A stretch of 64,000 nucleotides of DNA from the NCBI RefSeq assembly GCF_002964605.1, contig NZ_PQDH01000005.1, positions 248,001 to 312,000 of the forward strand. Direction: 5' to 3'. A program made the translations under genes and the position numbers. Under the pieces are notes generated by a model. It did no database searches and was not told the DNA's origin. It was given only the letters and a program-made list of their open reading frames with translations. This document shows positions 24,876 through 34,255 of the stretch, in pieces (the first letter of the stretch is position 1; each line of letters begins with the position of its first letter). The DNA is from Vallitalea okinawensis. Its GTDB lineage: Bacteria; Bacillota; Clostridia; Lachnospirales; PQDH01.

Positions 24876-25815
24876 AAATCTTCACCGGAATGCCCACTTT
24901 TTTAACAATATCATTTAAAACCTTTTCCTCACTGCCTTTAGCTTCAGCTACTTGCTGCTTCATCACTAACCGATGAGCTGTGACGGGTATTACAAATTTT
25001 TGAATATCATCTGGTATAACGAAATCCCTTCCTGCATATGCAGCCCAAGCCTTTGCTGCAAACATTAAATGGATAGCACATCTTGGGCTAGCTCCTAATT
25101 GTATGTCTGGATGCCTTCTCGTCTCATTCACAAGTTTGAGAATATATTCCACTAATTCTTCACATATGTATACTTCCTTTATATCTCGCTGCATTTTCAG
25201 GATATCCTCAATCTCTACAACAGGTCTTAGTTTTTCTAGTGGGTTATCCTTTTCATAGGTTCGCATAATTTGCTGAGCCATCTCTAAGGAGGGATAACCA
25301 ATTTGTGTTTTGATAAAAAAGCGATCTAATTGTGCTTCTGGTAATGGATAGGTTCCTAAAAATTCTATTGGGTTTTGAGTTGCAATGACCATGAAGGGTT
25401 TTGGCAGTTCATAAGTATTACCATCTACTGTTACGCGACTTTCTTCCATGGCTTCAAGGAGACTTGATTGTGTCTTTGGTGATGTTCTATTAATCTCATC
25501 CGCCAGAATAATATTGTTCATGACAACGCCTTCATAGTACACAAACTCATTAATTTTTTGATTGTACATCGAAAAGCCTGTTATATCAGCTGGCATGACA
25601 TCAGGGGTAAACTGTATTCTTTTATAGGATCCATGAATTGATTTAGCAAGGGATGCTGCAGCTGTCGTCTTACCAACCCCTGGAATATCTTCTATTAAAA
25701 CATGCCCTCCACAGATCAATGTAAGGCCAAGCATCTCAGCGACTTCTCTCTTCCCGATAAATACTGTCTCAATGTTGTCAATGATACGATTCATTTTCTC
25801 CTGTATATTTCCCAT
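24862..25815 (-). CDS. MoxR-family AAA+ ATPase
   Basis: A 317-aa AAA+ chaperone-like ATPase. The Walker A is IPGVGKTT (44-51). The Walker B is NIILADEINR, followed by the MoxR signature TSPKTQSSLLEAMEE. Sensor 1 is MVIATQNP, and ASPRC marks the sensor 2 region. MoxR proteins are thought to help mature or insert partners encoded next to them, here DUF58 and transglutaminase proteins. First gene of the operon. Confidence 0.93.
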   Translation of the reverse strand: MGNIQEKMNRIIDNIETVFIGKREVAEMLGLTLICGGHVLIEDIPGVGKTTAAASLAKSIHGSYKRIQFTPDVMPADITGFSMYNQKINEFVYYEGVVMNNIILADEINRTSPKTQSSLLEAMEESRVTVDGNTYELPKPFMVIATQNPIEFLGTYPLPEAQLDRFFIKTQIGYPSLEMAQQIMRTYEKDNPLEKLRPVVEIEDILKMQRDIKEVYICEELVEYILKLVNETRRHPDIQLGASPRCAIHLMFAAKAWAAYAGRDFVIPDDIQKFVIPVTAHRLVMKQQVAEAKGSEEKVLNDIVKKVGIPVKIYEKK

Positions 25816-25942
25816 GCTTTCACACTCCCTCTTATTTGATTAAAATATTATGAATCTTCAATACTTTCCTTTTATTATACCATGATTATCAGTTATAAAA
25901 TTAACATTTTTTTGCTTTTACAATTAAATTTTATACAAAAAA

Positions 25943-25970
25943 ATCCACAACATCCCTGGTTGTTGTGGAT
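25943..25970 (-). terminator. Terminator of the ECF-sigma operon
   Basis: ATCCACAACA (25943-25952) pairs with TGTTGTGGAT (25961-25970), followed on the minus strand by TTTTTTTG. Confidence 0.85.
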
Positions 25971-25985
25971 AGATTAAATAGTATT

Positions 25986-26456
25986 CTATTTTAACTTGGC
26001 TTCACAATAAGGACATACCTTCCATTCTTCATTAACATGCTTATCACAATTAGGGCATTTCTGTTTTAATGAATGACCACAGTGGGGGCACATAACATAA
26101 TCTCTTTCTATTGACTTGCCACAACCTAAACACTTCAACTTATTCTTTTCATTGTTGCGCATAACAAGGTAGATAATGAGCCCTAATAAATAGGGAACAT
26201 ATACTGCAACTAAGGTCCACATCCATTGATTGAGATGATGTTTCTTGGCATCTTTATACACAAATACTCCAATCAATACTGGTATGGACAAGAATATTAT
26301 AGCCAGAACAGTTATGACAGCTACAGCTTTTTGGTCATCAGGTGACATCGTACCTACGTTTAAATAGAGCATCGTAAATATACTAATGATAAACAATGAT
26401 ATGAAACCTGTGATGAACCAAAAAATAATTTTAAATAACTTTTGATTATCTGCCAT
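25986..26456 (-). CDS. Membrane protein with PLDc_N-like helices and double zinc ribbon
   Basis: A 156-aa protein with three membrane helices, the last resembling the PLDc_N hairpin (VPYLLGLIIYLVMR), then two cytoplasmic zinc-binding units with four C-x2-C pairs (CLGC, CPHC, CPNC, CPYC). Zinc ribbons of this type often mediate protein contact. It closes the ECF-sigma operon; it could help sense or transmit the stress that releases the sigma factor. Confidence 0.75.
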   Translation of the reverse strand: MADNQKLFKIIFWFITGFISLFIISIFTMLYLNVGTMSPDDQKAVAVITVLAIIFLSIPVLIGVFVYKDAKKHHLNQWMWTLVAVYVPYLLGLIIYLVMRNNEKNKLKCLGCGKSIERDYVMCPHCGHSLKQKCPNCDKHVNEEWKVCPYCEAKLK

Positions 26457-26468
26457 TAAATCAACCTC

Positions 26469-26828
26469 CTACATGACTTTTAAAAATTTAGATAACCCTT
26501 TTACAATGGGTTCTTTAAAAACTAAACTTATAACAACTAAACTCACTTGGATAGTAAAGGACATAGGAATGAGAATAAGCCAATAGTGATTATTGAAATA
26601 CAAGCTCAAACCTATAAAACAAATTGCTATTAGAGTAAACATGACATTAGCTGCTAATGCAAAACCTAATATCCAAGACATGGCTTGAACATCTTTTTCG
26701 TCCTGTTCTATCTTCATCTTTTCAAATGTTTCTGTTGATAAATCTGTTGGTCTATGAACCTGCTTCTTGCCTAATTCAAAGAGTTCTTTATCTAGATCCA
26801 ATGACGATTTTGTTTGTTGACTCATCAT
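26469..26828 (-). CDS. Probable anti-sigma-like two-helix membrane protein
   Basis: A 119-aa protein with a hydrophilic N-terminal 50 residues and two membrane helices (about 50-78 and 84-105). No family is recognised. Its ATG overlaps the stop of the ECF sigma gene by 4 bases, the normal place for an anti-sigma factor; this functional call is based on position, not on motifs such as a zinc-binding HxxxCxxC, which is absent. Confidence 0.55.
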   Translation of the reverse strand: MMSQQTKSSLDLDKELFELGKKQVHRPTDLSTETFEKMKIEQDEKDVQAMSWILGFALAANVMFTLIAICFIGLSLYFNNHYWLILIPMSFTIQVSLVVISLVFKEPIVKGLSKFLKVM

Positions 26829-27385
26829 TCCACCTCCAATTCCTGTTTTAATATTTTTTTTGCCTGATTCAAACGTGATTTCACTGTACCTTCTGGTATA
26901 TCCAGAATAAAACTTATTTCTTTAATAGGTTTTTCTTCAAAGTAGAATAATAGAATCACCGTCTTATAATGGTGTTTTAAGGCTAAAACTGCTTGCTTCA
27001 ACTGTTCAGAAGTTTCATCCGATATACATTCATCTTCAGGTAAAAGGGTATCAGATGGAATGGATAAAAGTTCTGTTTCCATGGTATTCACAGTAAAATA
27101 ACGTCTGAGCTTACTAGACCAACGTTTTTGCTTACGATACCAGTCTTTATAAGTATTGGTAGCTATGGATAACAACCAATTTTTGAACGTATATTTTTCG
27201 GAATACATTTGTATCTTGGTGATTACCTTTAGCCAAGTATTCTGAAAGAGGTCTTTTGCCTCTTCTTCTGAACCTGTTAAATAGTAGCAATACTTATATA
27301 GTGATTGTTCATAATTCTTTATTAGAATTTCAAAGTAATCACTGTAACCTGCTTTACACCGTTCAATAATTATAGCTTCATCCAC
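26825..27385 (-). CDS. ECF-type RNA polymerase sigma factor
   Basis: A 186-aa sigma-70-family protein. Region 2 covers about 15-90, with SLYKYCYYLTGSEEEAKDLFQNTWLKV and an adjacent Arg/Lys/Trp-rich stretch. Region 4 covers about 125-186, with ISFILDIPEGTVKSRLNQAKK as the -35-binding HTH. The start is GTG behind AGGGGTGAA. It heads a three-gene operon with two small membrane proteins. The target promoters cannot be read from this window. Confidence 0.9.
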   Translation of the reverse strand: MDEAIIIERCKAGYSDYFEILIKNYEQSLYKYCYYLTGSEEEAKDLFQNTWLKVITKIQMYSEKYTFKNWLLSIATNTYKDWYRKQKRWSSKLRRYFTVNTMETELLSIPSDTLLPEDECISDETSEQLKQAVLALKHHYKTVILLFYFEEKPIKEISFILDIPEGTVKSRLNQAKKILKQELEVE

Positions 27386-27467
27386 ATCTTCACCCCTTTC
27401 CAGTAAATTATCATCTACATTAATTACTACGAATGAGATTTACAAAGGTTCGAAAAAAATTCAAAAA

Positions 27468-27498
27468 AAACACGACCACATTTTTATGTGTCGTGTTT
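27468..27498 (-). terminator. ssrA terminator
   Basis: AACACGAC and its partner, plus ACAT/ATGT, form a strong stem spanning 27468-27498. On the minus strand it ends in eight Ts. Confidence 0.85.
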
Positions 27499-27505
27499 TG
27501 TCGAA

Positions 27506-27853
27506 TGGAGGCGAGGGGAATCGAACCCCTGTCCGAAAACCCATCCATTAGAGTTTCTCCCATTACAGTCGCTAATTTGACATTCCCTCCCTCTAACGCC
27601 TAACGACAGGCTTTAGAGTTCAGTAGCTTCATAATTCTTCTTCCTTCTCAAAGCTTTGAAGGAGAAGTTCCCCACGTTGAATGATGCCCTAGTTTAAGCT
27701 GTGGGAGACTTAAGTAGGACAAGCTGCATTAGGCAGCTAATGCTAAATTATCTTCAGCGTTTAATTTAAATGTTCAGGTTGTTAACGCACTACCCTGAAA
27801 GTGCGAATGGCTACTCCAACTTCTGTGATCCCCGTCGAAACCAGTACGCCCCC
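27506..27853 (-). ncRNA. ssrA: Transfer-messenger RNA (tmRNA)
   Basis: The 348-base RNA begins GGGGGCGTACTGG and ends with the tRNA-like GGGTTCGATTCCCCTCGCCTCC plus the discriminator A. Acceptor strands GGGGGCG and CGCCTCC pair with one G-U. CCA is not encoded. The tag frame (27729-27761) reads NAEDNLALAA then TAA; the final ALAA is the usual degradation signal. tmRNA rescues stalled ribosomes with SmpB, whose gene is just upstream on the same strand. Confidence 0.96.
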
Positions 27854-27894
27854 TTATATATATAAAATCTCTGCTAAGCAGTGATTTTATTAAC

Positions 27895-28362
27895 TTAATA
27901 AAGGTTCTTTACTTTAAATTGTTTCTCGGCTTCACGTCGTTGATCTTTTTTTGCGATATCTTGACGTTTGTCATGAAGTTTTTTACCTCGTGCTATACCT
28001 ATCTGCATCTTCATCAAACTACCTTTTAGGTAAACCTGTAAAGGCACAATTGTAAAACCTTTAGCAGCTACAGCACCTTGCATCTTATTAATCTGTTCTT
28101 TATGCAACAATAGTTTACGTGTACGCAAAGGATCTTTATTGAAGATATTTCCTTTTTCGTAAGGACTAATATGCATGTTCATAATGAATGCTTCACCATC
28201 AATAATTTTGATAAAACTTTCTTTAATACTGCACTTCCCATTACGTAAGGATTTTACCTCTGTGCCATGGAGCACTAGTCCCGCTTCAAATGATTCTTCG
28301 ATGAAGTAGTCATGACGAGCCTTTTTGTTCTGTGCTATTAATTTATATGTGTCTTTTGCCAT
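27895..28362 (-). CDS. smpB: SsrA-binding protein SmpB
   Basis: A 155-aa protein essential for tmRNA function: it binds the tRNA-like domain and brings it to the ribosome. The block [29 protein letters not shown] is diagnostic, and the C-terminal tail ([24 protein letters not shown]) is the usual helix that enters the decoding site. The ATG at 28362 is 8 bases from AAGGAG; the upstream GTG overlaps it. ssrA follows by 41 bases. Confidence 0.97.
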   Translation of the reverse strand: MAKDTYKLIAQNKKARHDYFIEESFEAGLVLHGTEVKSLRNGKCSIKESFIKIIDGEAFIMNMHISPYEKGNIFNKDPLRTRKLLLHKEQINKMQGAVAAKGFTIVPLQVYLKGSLMKMQIGIARGKKLHDKRQDIAKKDQRREAEKQFKVKNLY

Positions 28363-28535
28363 AGGTCCCACTCCTTACTTCATCAACCAGCGGACTTATA
28401 TCATATCGTAAAATGATTATAAGTTCAATGTAAATTACTTACAAAACCTTGAAAATTATTCTTTTATCGCTACATTATTATAACATATCTCCTTTAAAAT
28501 GCAAGTTACGTTCATATTACATATCCGCCATTTTA

Positions 28536-28564
28536 TTGTTTTTTACAACTTGAACTACTATAAT
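28536..28564 (+). promoter_or_regulatory. Promoter of the S41 peptidase gene
   Basis: TTGTTT (28536-28541), a 17-base spacer and a perfect TATAAT (28559-28564), about 25 bases before the start codon. Confidence 0.55.
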
Positions 28565-28588
28565 AGAACTTGGAGGTGTTTTCGTAAA

Positions 28589-29551
28589 ATGTATAATAAG
28601 CGCTATAAGTTTGGTCCTAGATTAAATTATGAACAAAAATATCGAAAATTAAAACGAAAATTTATAATTCTTACTTTATTTTTATTATTAATCATCTTAT
28701 GTGGTGGCATTTATATTTATAAGAACTATAATTATTTAGCATTTAAGTATGTCATGACAGATCACTATGTCTATACCGAGACCATGGATCAAATGTTTAA
28801 TGAGCAATTAAATTTACAAATTACCGAAGAAGAATATGACGATTACTTTGATTATCTAGTTATAGAAGTCATGAGCAATGAGATTCAAAAAACCAATAAT
28901 GATCGTTACACTTATCTTTACACTCCAAATGCCTATGAGCAAATGAAGATTTATGAAGAAGAGGAAGCCAACGAGTCTTACTTTGAAACTATTAATGAAG
29001 ATACAGTCTTTTTAAGTATAACCAACTTTTCAAAGTATACCGAAAAATACATAAAGAAAAATAAAGAAGAGTTAAACAGTTACCCCTACTTAATACTTGA
29101 TCTAAGAAACAATGGTGGCGGTGACGTCTTTTCTCTTTATGATATTGCTGACCTGTTCTTACCAGAGGATACCATCATTAGTTCCAATATTACAAGAAGC
29201 GATTTACTAACACGAGATATGATGAGTAATGGTAAACCTTATTTTGATTTTGAACATATTGTTATTTTACAAGATGAAGGTACAGCAAGTGCATCAGAAA
29301 GTTTTATCGTGGCTTTAAAAGACCACTTAGCTAATGTAACACTTATCGGTTCAACGACCTTCGGCAAAGGTATTGGACAGTTTACATTACCACTTACAGA
29401 TGGTTATGCTTTTAAAGCAACAACCATGTATTGGGAAGCCCCTAATGGCTATAGTATCCATCAAAGTGGTATTCAGCCAGATGTTATACACTCTACAGAT
29501 GAAAGCATTATTGATTATGCTGAAATGTATATTAAGAACACTGTTAATTAA
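28589..29551 (+). CDS. Membrane-anchored S41-family (CtpA-like) peptidase without PDZ
   Basis: A 320-aa protein with a short basic cytoplasmic tail, one membrane helix (IILTLFLLLIILCGGIYIY) and an external S41 protease domain. The core shows LILDLRNNGGGD, the nucleophile region GTASASESF (catalytic Ser in ASASE) and the general-base Lys in TFGKGIGQ. A typical PDZ domain is not visible. The ATG at 28589 follows GGAGG; the frame is open 30 codons further up, but that part overlaps the promoter. Its substrate is unknown. Confidence 0.85.
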   Translation: MYNKRYKFGPRLNYEQKYRKLKRKFIILTLFLLLIILCGGIYIYKNYNYLAFKYVMTDHYVYTETMDQMFNEQLNLQITEEEYDDYFDYLVIEVMSNEIQKTNNDRYTYLYTPNAYEQMKIYEEEEANESYFETINEDTVFLSITNFSKYTEKYIKKNKEELNSYPYLILDLRNNGGGDVFSLYDIADLFLPEDTIISSNITRSDLLTRDMMSNGKPYFDFEHIVILQDEGTASASESFIVALKDHLANVTLIGSTTFGKGIGQFTLPLTDGYAFKATTMYWEAPNGYSIHQSGIQPDVIHSTDESIIDYAEMYIKNTVN

Positions 29552-29568
29552 TAAAAGTGAAGTCTAAT

Positions 29569-29599
29569 TGGAGGTAAGAACACCATGTTCTTACCTCCA
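29569..29599. terminator. Hairpin between S41 peptidase and histidine kinase genes
   Basis: TGGAGGTAAGAAC (29569-29581) pairs perfectly with GTTCTTACCTCCA (29587-29599). It overlaps the last codons of the kinase gene and has no long T tract. Confidence 0.6.
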
Positions 29600-30646
29600 T
29601 CCATCTCTAGGCAACGTAATTCTAAAAATAGTCCCTTTACCGATATCGCTTTGAAGAATGATACAACCATTATGCATATCAATAATCTTCTTAGTGATGC
29701 AAAGTCCTAATCCTGATCCACCAGTCTTAGAATTTCTAGATGGATCAACTCTTTTAAAAGGACTGAAGATACTTTCTTGCATTTCTTTTGGTATACCGAT
29801 TCCATTATCGCTTAAAATTAACCTAACCATTCTCTTTGTATAAATAACTTCAACTCTTAATTCTGTATTTTCACCGTTATATTTAATAGCATTTTCAAAC
29901 AGATTACTTATGGCCCTTCTCATTTCTTTAGGGCTAAAACTTAGAATTAAAGGCTCTTCTGGTATGATAAAATCATACTTAAAGTGATTCTCTTCAATTT
30001 CTGGTAGATACTCCATAATCACTTCACGGATAAACTGGCAGAAATCTAACTCCTCTAAGTGCAACTCGTAATGATTAGCATCTAATTTTGTGAAATCAAA
30101 TAAATCCTCTATTAGATGATTAGCCCTGGTGGAATTGTTAACGATAATCTGCAAATAGTTATGGATTTCTGTTTCATCCATATGTTTGATATCTTTTTGT
30201 AAATAAGTACTATATCCTAGAACATTCGCTAAGGGGTTTTTTAAATCATGAGATATGTCCATAACCAATTGTTTACGAGAAGTCTCCAACTGCCTTGTTA
30301 ATCTTTTTTCATCATCAATCCCTTTTGCTAAATCATTTAAGGCTTTAGCAACAATGGCATACTCGTTATTACTCTTTAGAATAATTTCATGATTATAATT
30401 TCCTTCTTGATATTGATGAACACCTTTCAGTATCTCATTCAAAGGTTTTAATATCTTACCTGATACAACCCTGGCAAATAAAAAAGTAGTCACTCCAATC
30501 AATAAAAAGAAGGTAAAGAATACATTACTAATGTCATCATCTCGCTTTGTTAGAATCATGATAATAATAGCTACAAAAAACATGAGGATAACGAGAATAT
30601 CGACGATTACTGTATATGCGAATAATGAGTGGGATATCTTTTTCAT
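29591..30646 (-). CDS. Sensor histidine kinase
   Basis: A 351-aa kinase. Two membrane helices (about 9-32 and 41-60) are separated by only a few residues, so sensing is probably in the membrane. A HAMP domain follows, then HisKA with phospho-accepting His133 in VMDISHDLKNPLANV. The ATPase has ISNLFENAIKYN (N box), LSDNGIGIP (G1) and GGSGLGLCITKKI (G2). Its ATG overlaps the response regulator stop by 4 bases. The signal is unknown. Confidence 0.93.
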   Translation of the reverse strand: MKKISHSLFAYTVIVDILVILMFFVAIIIMILTKRDDDISNVFFTFFLLIGVTTFLFARVVSGKILKPLNEILKGVHQYQEGNYNHEIILKSNNEYAIVAKALNDLAKGIDDEKRLTRQLETSRKQLVMDISHDLKNPLANVLGYSTYLQKDIKHMDETEIHNYLQIIVNNSTRANHLIEDLFDFTKLDANHYELHLEELDFCQFIREVIMEYLPEIEENHFKYDFIIPEEPLILSFSPKEMRRAISNLFENAIKYNGENTELRVEVIYTKRMVRLILSDNGIGIPKEMQESIFSPFKRVDPSRNSKTGGSGLGLCITKKIIDMHNGCIILQSDIGKGTIFRITLPRDGWR

Positions 30647-31332
30647 TTGACACTCTCCATTTTATACCCCAATCCACGAATCGTTTTGAGATACCTTGGG
30701 TTCTTTGAATCATCTTCAATCTTATCCCTGATATGACTGATATGAACCATTACCGTATTATCATCCCCTAAGTAATACTCACCCCAAACTTTTTCATAGA
30801 TTTGTTTTTTCGTAAATACCTTATCTAAGTTTGTCATCAGTAACTCAAGAATCTTAAGTTCCTTAGCATTTAGGCTAATTAAGTTTCCTGCTTTAGTGAA
30901 GGTATAGCCACCTATTTCTAGTCTTAGGTCTCCATTTTCTATAACACTATCCGATAACAGATTGGTTTGACTGTAATCGTAGGCTCTTCTTAGTTGAGCT
31001 TCCACTCTTGCTACAACCTCCATCGGATTAATGGGTTTAACCATATAGTCATCGGCACCCAGTCCTAACCCTAGTATTTTATCTGAATCTGTCCCTCGTG
31101 CTGTAAGCATTAGTACCGGTATTTTACTTGACCTTCTTAATTCCTTTAATACCTCTAAGCCATTTACTTTAGGCATCATAATATCTAATATCACTAAATC
31201 AATTTCCTCATCCAACTTATTTAAAGCTTCCGCTCCATCTTCTGCTTCTGCAACTTCAAAGCCTTGCTTAATCAGATGAATTTTAATTAAATGTCGTAGA
31301 TCTTTTTCGTCTTCTGCTATGAGAATTTTCAT
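30643..31332 (-). CDS. OmpR-family response regulator
   Basis: A 229-aa regulator. The receiver domain has the acidic pair ED at 7-8, phosphorylated Asp50 (LVILDIMMPKVNG) and the conserved Lys in DDYMVKP. The C-terminal winged helix (VWGEYYLGDDNTVMVHISHIRDKIEDDSKNPRYLKTIRGLGYK) is OmpR/PhoB type. The ATG at 31332 is 7 bases from GGAGG; the 18-codon extension is unlikely. Coupled to the kinase downstream. Confidence 0.94.
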   Translation of the reverse strand: MKILIAEDEKDLRHLIKIHLIKQGFEVAEAEDGAEALNKLDEEIDLVILDIMMPKVNGLEVLKELRRSSKIPVLMLTARGTDSDKILGLGLGADDYMVKPINPMEVVARVEAQLRRAYDYSQTNLLSDSVIENGDLRLEIGGYTFTKAGNLISLNAKELKILELLMTNLDKVFTKKQIYEKVWGEYYLGDDNTVMVHISHIRDKIEDDSKNPRYLKTIRGLGYKMESVK

Positions 31333-31433
31333 GGGTACACCTCCAATACAAAAACGATTTCTACTATCATCCATTTGATTATACATCAGTATGGGTTATT
31401 AATAAATAATTTATATTGATTAAATATAAATTT

Positions 31434-31457
31434 AGGGCTGACAAAATCGTCAGCCCT
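31434..31457 (-). terminator. Terminator after the phosphoesterase gene
   Basis: AGGGCTGAC (31434-31442) pairs with GTCAGCCCT (31449-31457), overlapping the phosphoesterase stop. The T tract is modest. Confidence 0.6.
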
Positions 31458-31944
31458 CTTCTTGTAGTAGAAGTTGTGCATTTATTCTAGCACCTAATTC
31501 CAACACTATATAAGAATAATACTTTTCTCTCCGTTTTCGAAAAAAGGAACCTGGATTTAACATTAAAATACCTTGCCTCGTCTGGATCATCGGTTGATGA
31601 CTATGCCCAAACACGATTATGTCAACCTTTTGATGTTCAAAAATAGATAAGGCTCTTTCTGGGGTGGTTTTACCTTTCCCCATATGCCCATGAGTAATGC
31701 CGATCTTCATATTTTCTAAAGTAGTGATTTGAGAATCCTTCAATATACTCTTTAAAAAAGAATCATCGTTATTACCGCAAACAGCAGATAATGGCTTCAC
31801 TGATCTTATCCGCTCATATATACGCCTATCATTGAAATCACCAACATGAATAATATGATCCACATCTTCCAACTGATGAAGTAGATTATCCAACTTCGTA
31901 TCATCATATTTCAAATGTGTATCCCCTATGACTCCTATTATCAT
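31450..31944 (-). CDS. YfcE/MJ0936-type metallophosphoesterase
   Basis: A 164-aa calcineurin-like phosphodiesterase with the motifs GDTH (8-11), GDFND, GNND (CGNNDDS), GHMG and GHSHQP in order, all metal ligands present. Members cleave phosphodiesters, possibly cyclic nucleotides; the in vivo substrate is unclear. It overlaps rnr by 4 bases and is transcribed with it. A second YfcE-type gene lies at 56158-56706. Confidence 0.88.
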   Translation of the reverse strand: MIIGVIGDTHLKYDDTKLDNLLHQLEDVDHIIHVGDFNDRRIYERIRSVKPLSAVCGNNDDSFLKSILKDSQITTLENMKIGITHGHMGKGKTTPERALSIFEHQKVDIIVFGHSHQPMIQTRQGILMLNPGSFFRKRREKYYSYIVLELGARINAQLLLQEEG

Positions 31945-34103
31945 TCTTGATGATCTTCCTCAAGGAGATCGTTGCTGACTACAATGAAATCAATTGTTTT
32001 GCGAATGATATCTGTGTCAATGAGTTTTACCTTAACACGATCACCTAGACGATAAATTTTCTTGGTTCTCTCACCAATGAATACATGCATTTTATCATCA
32101 TAATTATAATAATCGTCCTCCATATTGGTAACATGAACAAGACCTTCAACTGTGTTAGGTAACTCGATGTACATACCCCATTTAGTTATACTGGATATAA
32201 CACCATCAAAGATTTGCCCTAATTTATCTTCCATAAACCTTACTTTCATCAATTTCTCAGTTTCTCTTTCAGCCTCTTCAGCTCTTCTTTCAGTAACAGA
32301 ACATTGCTTAGCAATTTCAGGCATTTTATTGGATAACATTGCTCCATACTTGTTTTCTAATTCACCATTGAGGTTTTTCTTAATTATACGATGTATTTGT
32401 AAATCTGGATATCTCCTAATTGGTGATGTAAAATGACTATAATATTTTGCAGCTAAACCAAAATGCCCGTCTGATGTGGCAGTGTATTGCGCACGTTTCA
32501 TTGATCTTAATACTAATCTACTGATTATTGGTTCCTCTGATGATCCAGCTATATCATCTAGAACTTTTTGAATTGCCTTTGGATGAACCGTACCATGCTT
32601 ACCCTTTATGCTATAACCAAAGTTATAGATAAATTCACTTAGTCCCTGTATCTTTTCTGGATCTGGCTCTTCATGAGAACGATACATAAAAGGCACATCC
32701 TGCCAATAATGATCCTCAGCTATAGTTTCGTTACATATAAGCATGAACTCTTCAATAATTCTTGTAGCAATACTACGTTCATATGGCTTTATCTCTACAG
32801 GTACACCTTCATCATTTAAATAAATCTTAGCTTCTTCAAAATCAAAGTCAATTGATCCTCTTTCTGTTCTCTTCTCACGTAGAATCATAGCTAGCTCTCT
32901 CATGAGCTCGAAGAAGTCTACAAAATCAGTATATTCATTGATTAGATCAGGATCGTGATCTTCAAGTATTTTTTTCACATTATTATAAGTCATACGCTTA
33001 TCAATGTTGATGAGTGTTTCAGATATACGGTGATTCGTTACGTTACCCTCTGCATCAATATCCATAAAACAAGATAACGCTAAACGATCTACACCTGCAT
33101 TTAATGAACACACGCCATTGGATAGTTTTCTAGGTAACATAGGTATAACCCTATCCACTAAGTATACGCTTGTTCCACGTTTATAAGCTTCTTTATCTAA
33201 AGGGGTATTCTCTCTAACGTAGTGGGTTACATCTGCAATATGAACACCAAGTCGATAGATACCGTTTGATAATTTCTCTAGTGAAATGGCGTCATCTAAA
33301 TCTTTAGCATCTTCACCATCAATAGTGACCATCTTCATATTCCTGATATCTTCACGACTTCCTTTGTCCTCTTCTCTTACTTCTTCTGAAATACTATTGA
33401 TCTGTTTGATGACTGCTTCTGGGAAGTCCACAGGTATTTCATATTGACGAACAACGGCGATAATTTCAGTAGTAGGATCTGTTACATGACCAAGTATCTC
33501 TATTATTTTTCCTTCTGGCTTTTTGCCTTGTTCTGGAAATTTAGTAATCTTTACAACAACTTTATGCCCCGTCTTTGCTCCGTTCATATCTTTTTTTGAA
33601 ATAAAGATGTCTCTAGCATGTTTATTATCATCAGGTACAACAAAGCCAAAACTCTTATTATGTTGGAAAGTACCTACTATTTCAGTAGACCCGCGCTTGA
33701 TGATTTCAACTATTTCACCTTCTGAACGTCTACCGTTCTCCTCAGGACGAATAATTCGGCATAAGACTCTATCCTTATTCATAGCGTCATTGGTACAATC
33801 CTTTGGAATAAAAATATCTCTTGCCTCAGGGTCATCTAAAACGACAAAACCATAACCGCCTTGGTTCCCTTCAAAAGTACCATTCATAAAGCCAATCGCT
33901 TCTGGTGTAGCAAATTTACCTCTTTTGGTTTGTACAATTTTACCTTCATCAATGAGTTCTTCTAATATATCCTCAAGGATTCCTCTTTCATAAGGCGATA
34001 CACCTAATAGAACCATGATATCTTTGATTTTCATTGGTTTATAATCTTCATGTTTTATAAATCCATAAATCTTATTCTTTTTTTCTTCTCTATTCTGATT
34101 CAT
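31941..34103 (-). CDS. rnr: Ribonuclease R
   Basis: A 720-aa 3'-5' exoribonuclease that degrades structured RNA and helps tmRNA-mediated decay. The N-terminal HTH and two cold-shock domains (about 60-230) precede the RNB catalytic domain with TIDGEDAKDLDDAISL, whose Asp cluster binds the metal. A C-terminal S1 domain starts near GQIFDGVISSITKWGMYIEL. The ATG at 34103 follows AAAGGTGAG; the 17-codon upstream extension has no good ribosome site. Confidence 0.95.
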   Translation of the reverse strand: MNQNREEKKNKIYGFIKHEDYKPMKIKDIMVLLGVSPYERGILEDILEELIDEGKIVQTKRGKFATPEAIGFMNGTFEGNQGGYGFVVLDDPEARDIFIPKDCTNDAMNKDRVLCRIIRPEENGRRSEGEIVEIIKRGSTEIVGTFQHNKSFGFVVPDDNKHARDIFISKKDMNGAKTGHKVVVKITKFPEQGKKPEGKIIEILGHVTDPTTEIIAVVRQYEIPVDFPEAVIKQINSISEEVREEDKGSREDIRNMKMVTIDGEDAKDLDDAISLEKLSNGIYRLGVHIADVTHYVRENTPLDKEAYKRGTSVYLVDRVIPMLPRKLSNGVCSLNAGVDRLALSCFMDIDAEGNVTNHRISETLINIDKRMTYNNVKKILEDHDPDLINEYTDFVDFFELMRELAMILREKRTERGSIDFDFEEAKIYLNDEGVPVEIKPYERSIATRIIEEFMLICNETIAEDHYWQDVPFMYRSHEEPDPEKIQGLSEFIYNFGYSIKGKHGTVHPKAIQKVLDDIAGSSEEPIISRLVLRSMKRAQYTATSDGHFGLAAKYYSHFTSPIRRYPDLQIHRIIKKNLNGELENKYGAMLSNKMPEIAKQCSVTERRAEEAERETEKLMKVRFMEDKLGQIFDGVISSITKWGMYIELPNTVEGLVHVTNMEDDYYNYDDKMHVFIGERTKKIYRLGDRVKVKLIDTDIIRKTIDFIVVSNDLLEEDHQE

Positions 34104-34219
34104 AATCTCACCTTTTACCTTAATCCTTTTCTTATTATTCTTCTTATGTGACATTCATTTTATACCCTACCAACTGATTATAAGTATAACCAATATTAGG
34201 TTGAGTCATTAACAAAAAA

Positions 34220-34248
34220 GCACACCTCGCATTATTAGCAAAGTGTGC
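34220..34248 (-). terminator. Terminator after secG
   Basis: GCACACCTCGC (34220-34230) pairs with GCAAAGTGTGC (34238-34248), with six Ts following on the minus strand. It separates secG from rnr. Confidence 0.8.
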
Positions 34249-34255
34249 CTATCTA

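Noticed and set aside
27500-27860. tRNA gene suggested by the GGTTCGATTCC arm
   Set aside because: The arm belongs to tmRNA; the 5' half and tag frame are all present.
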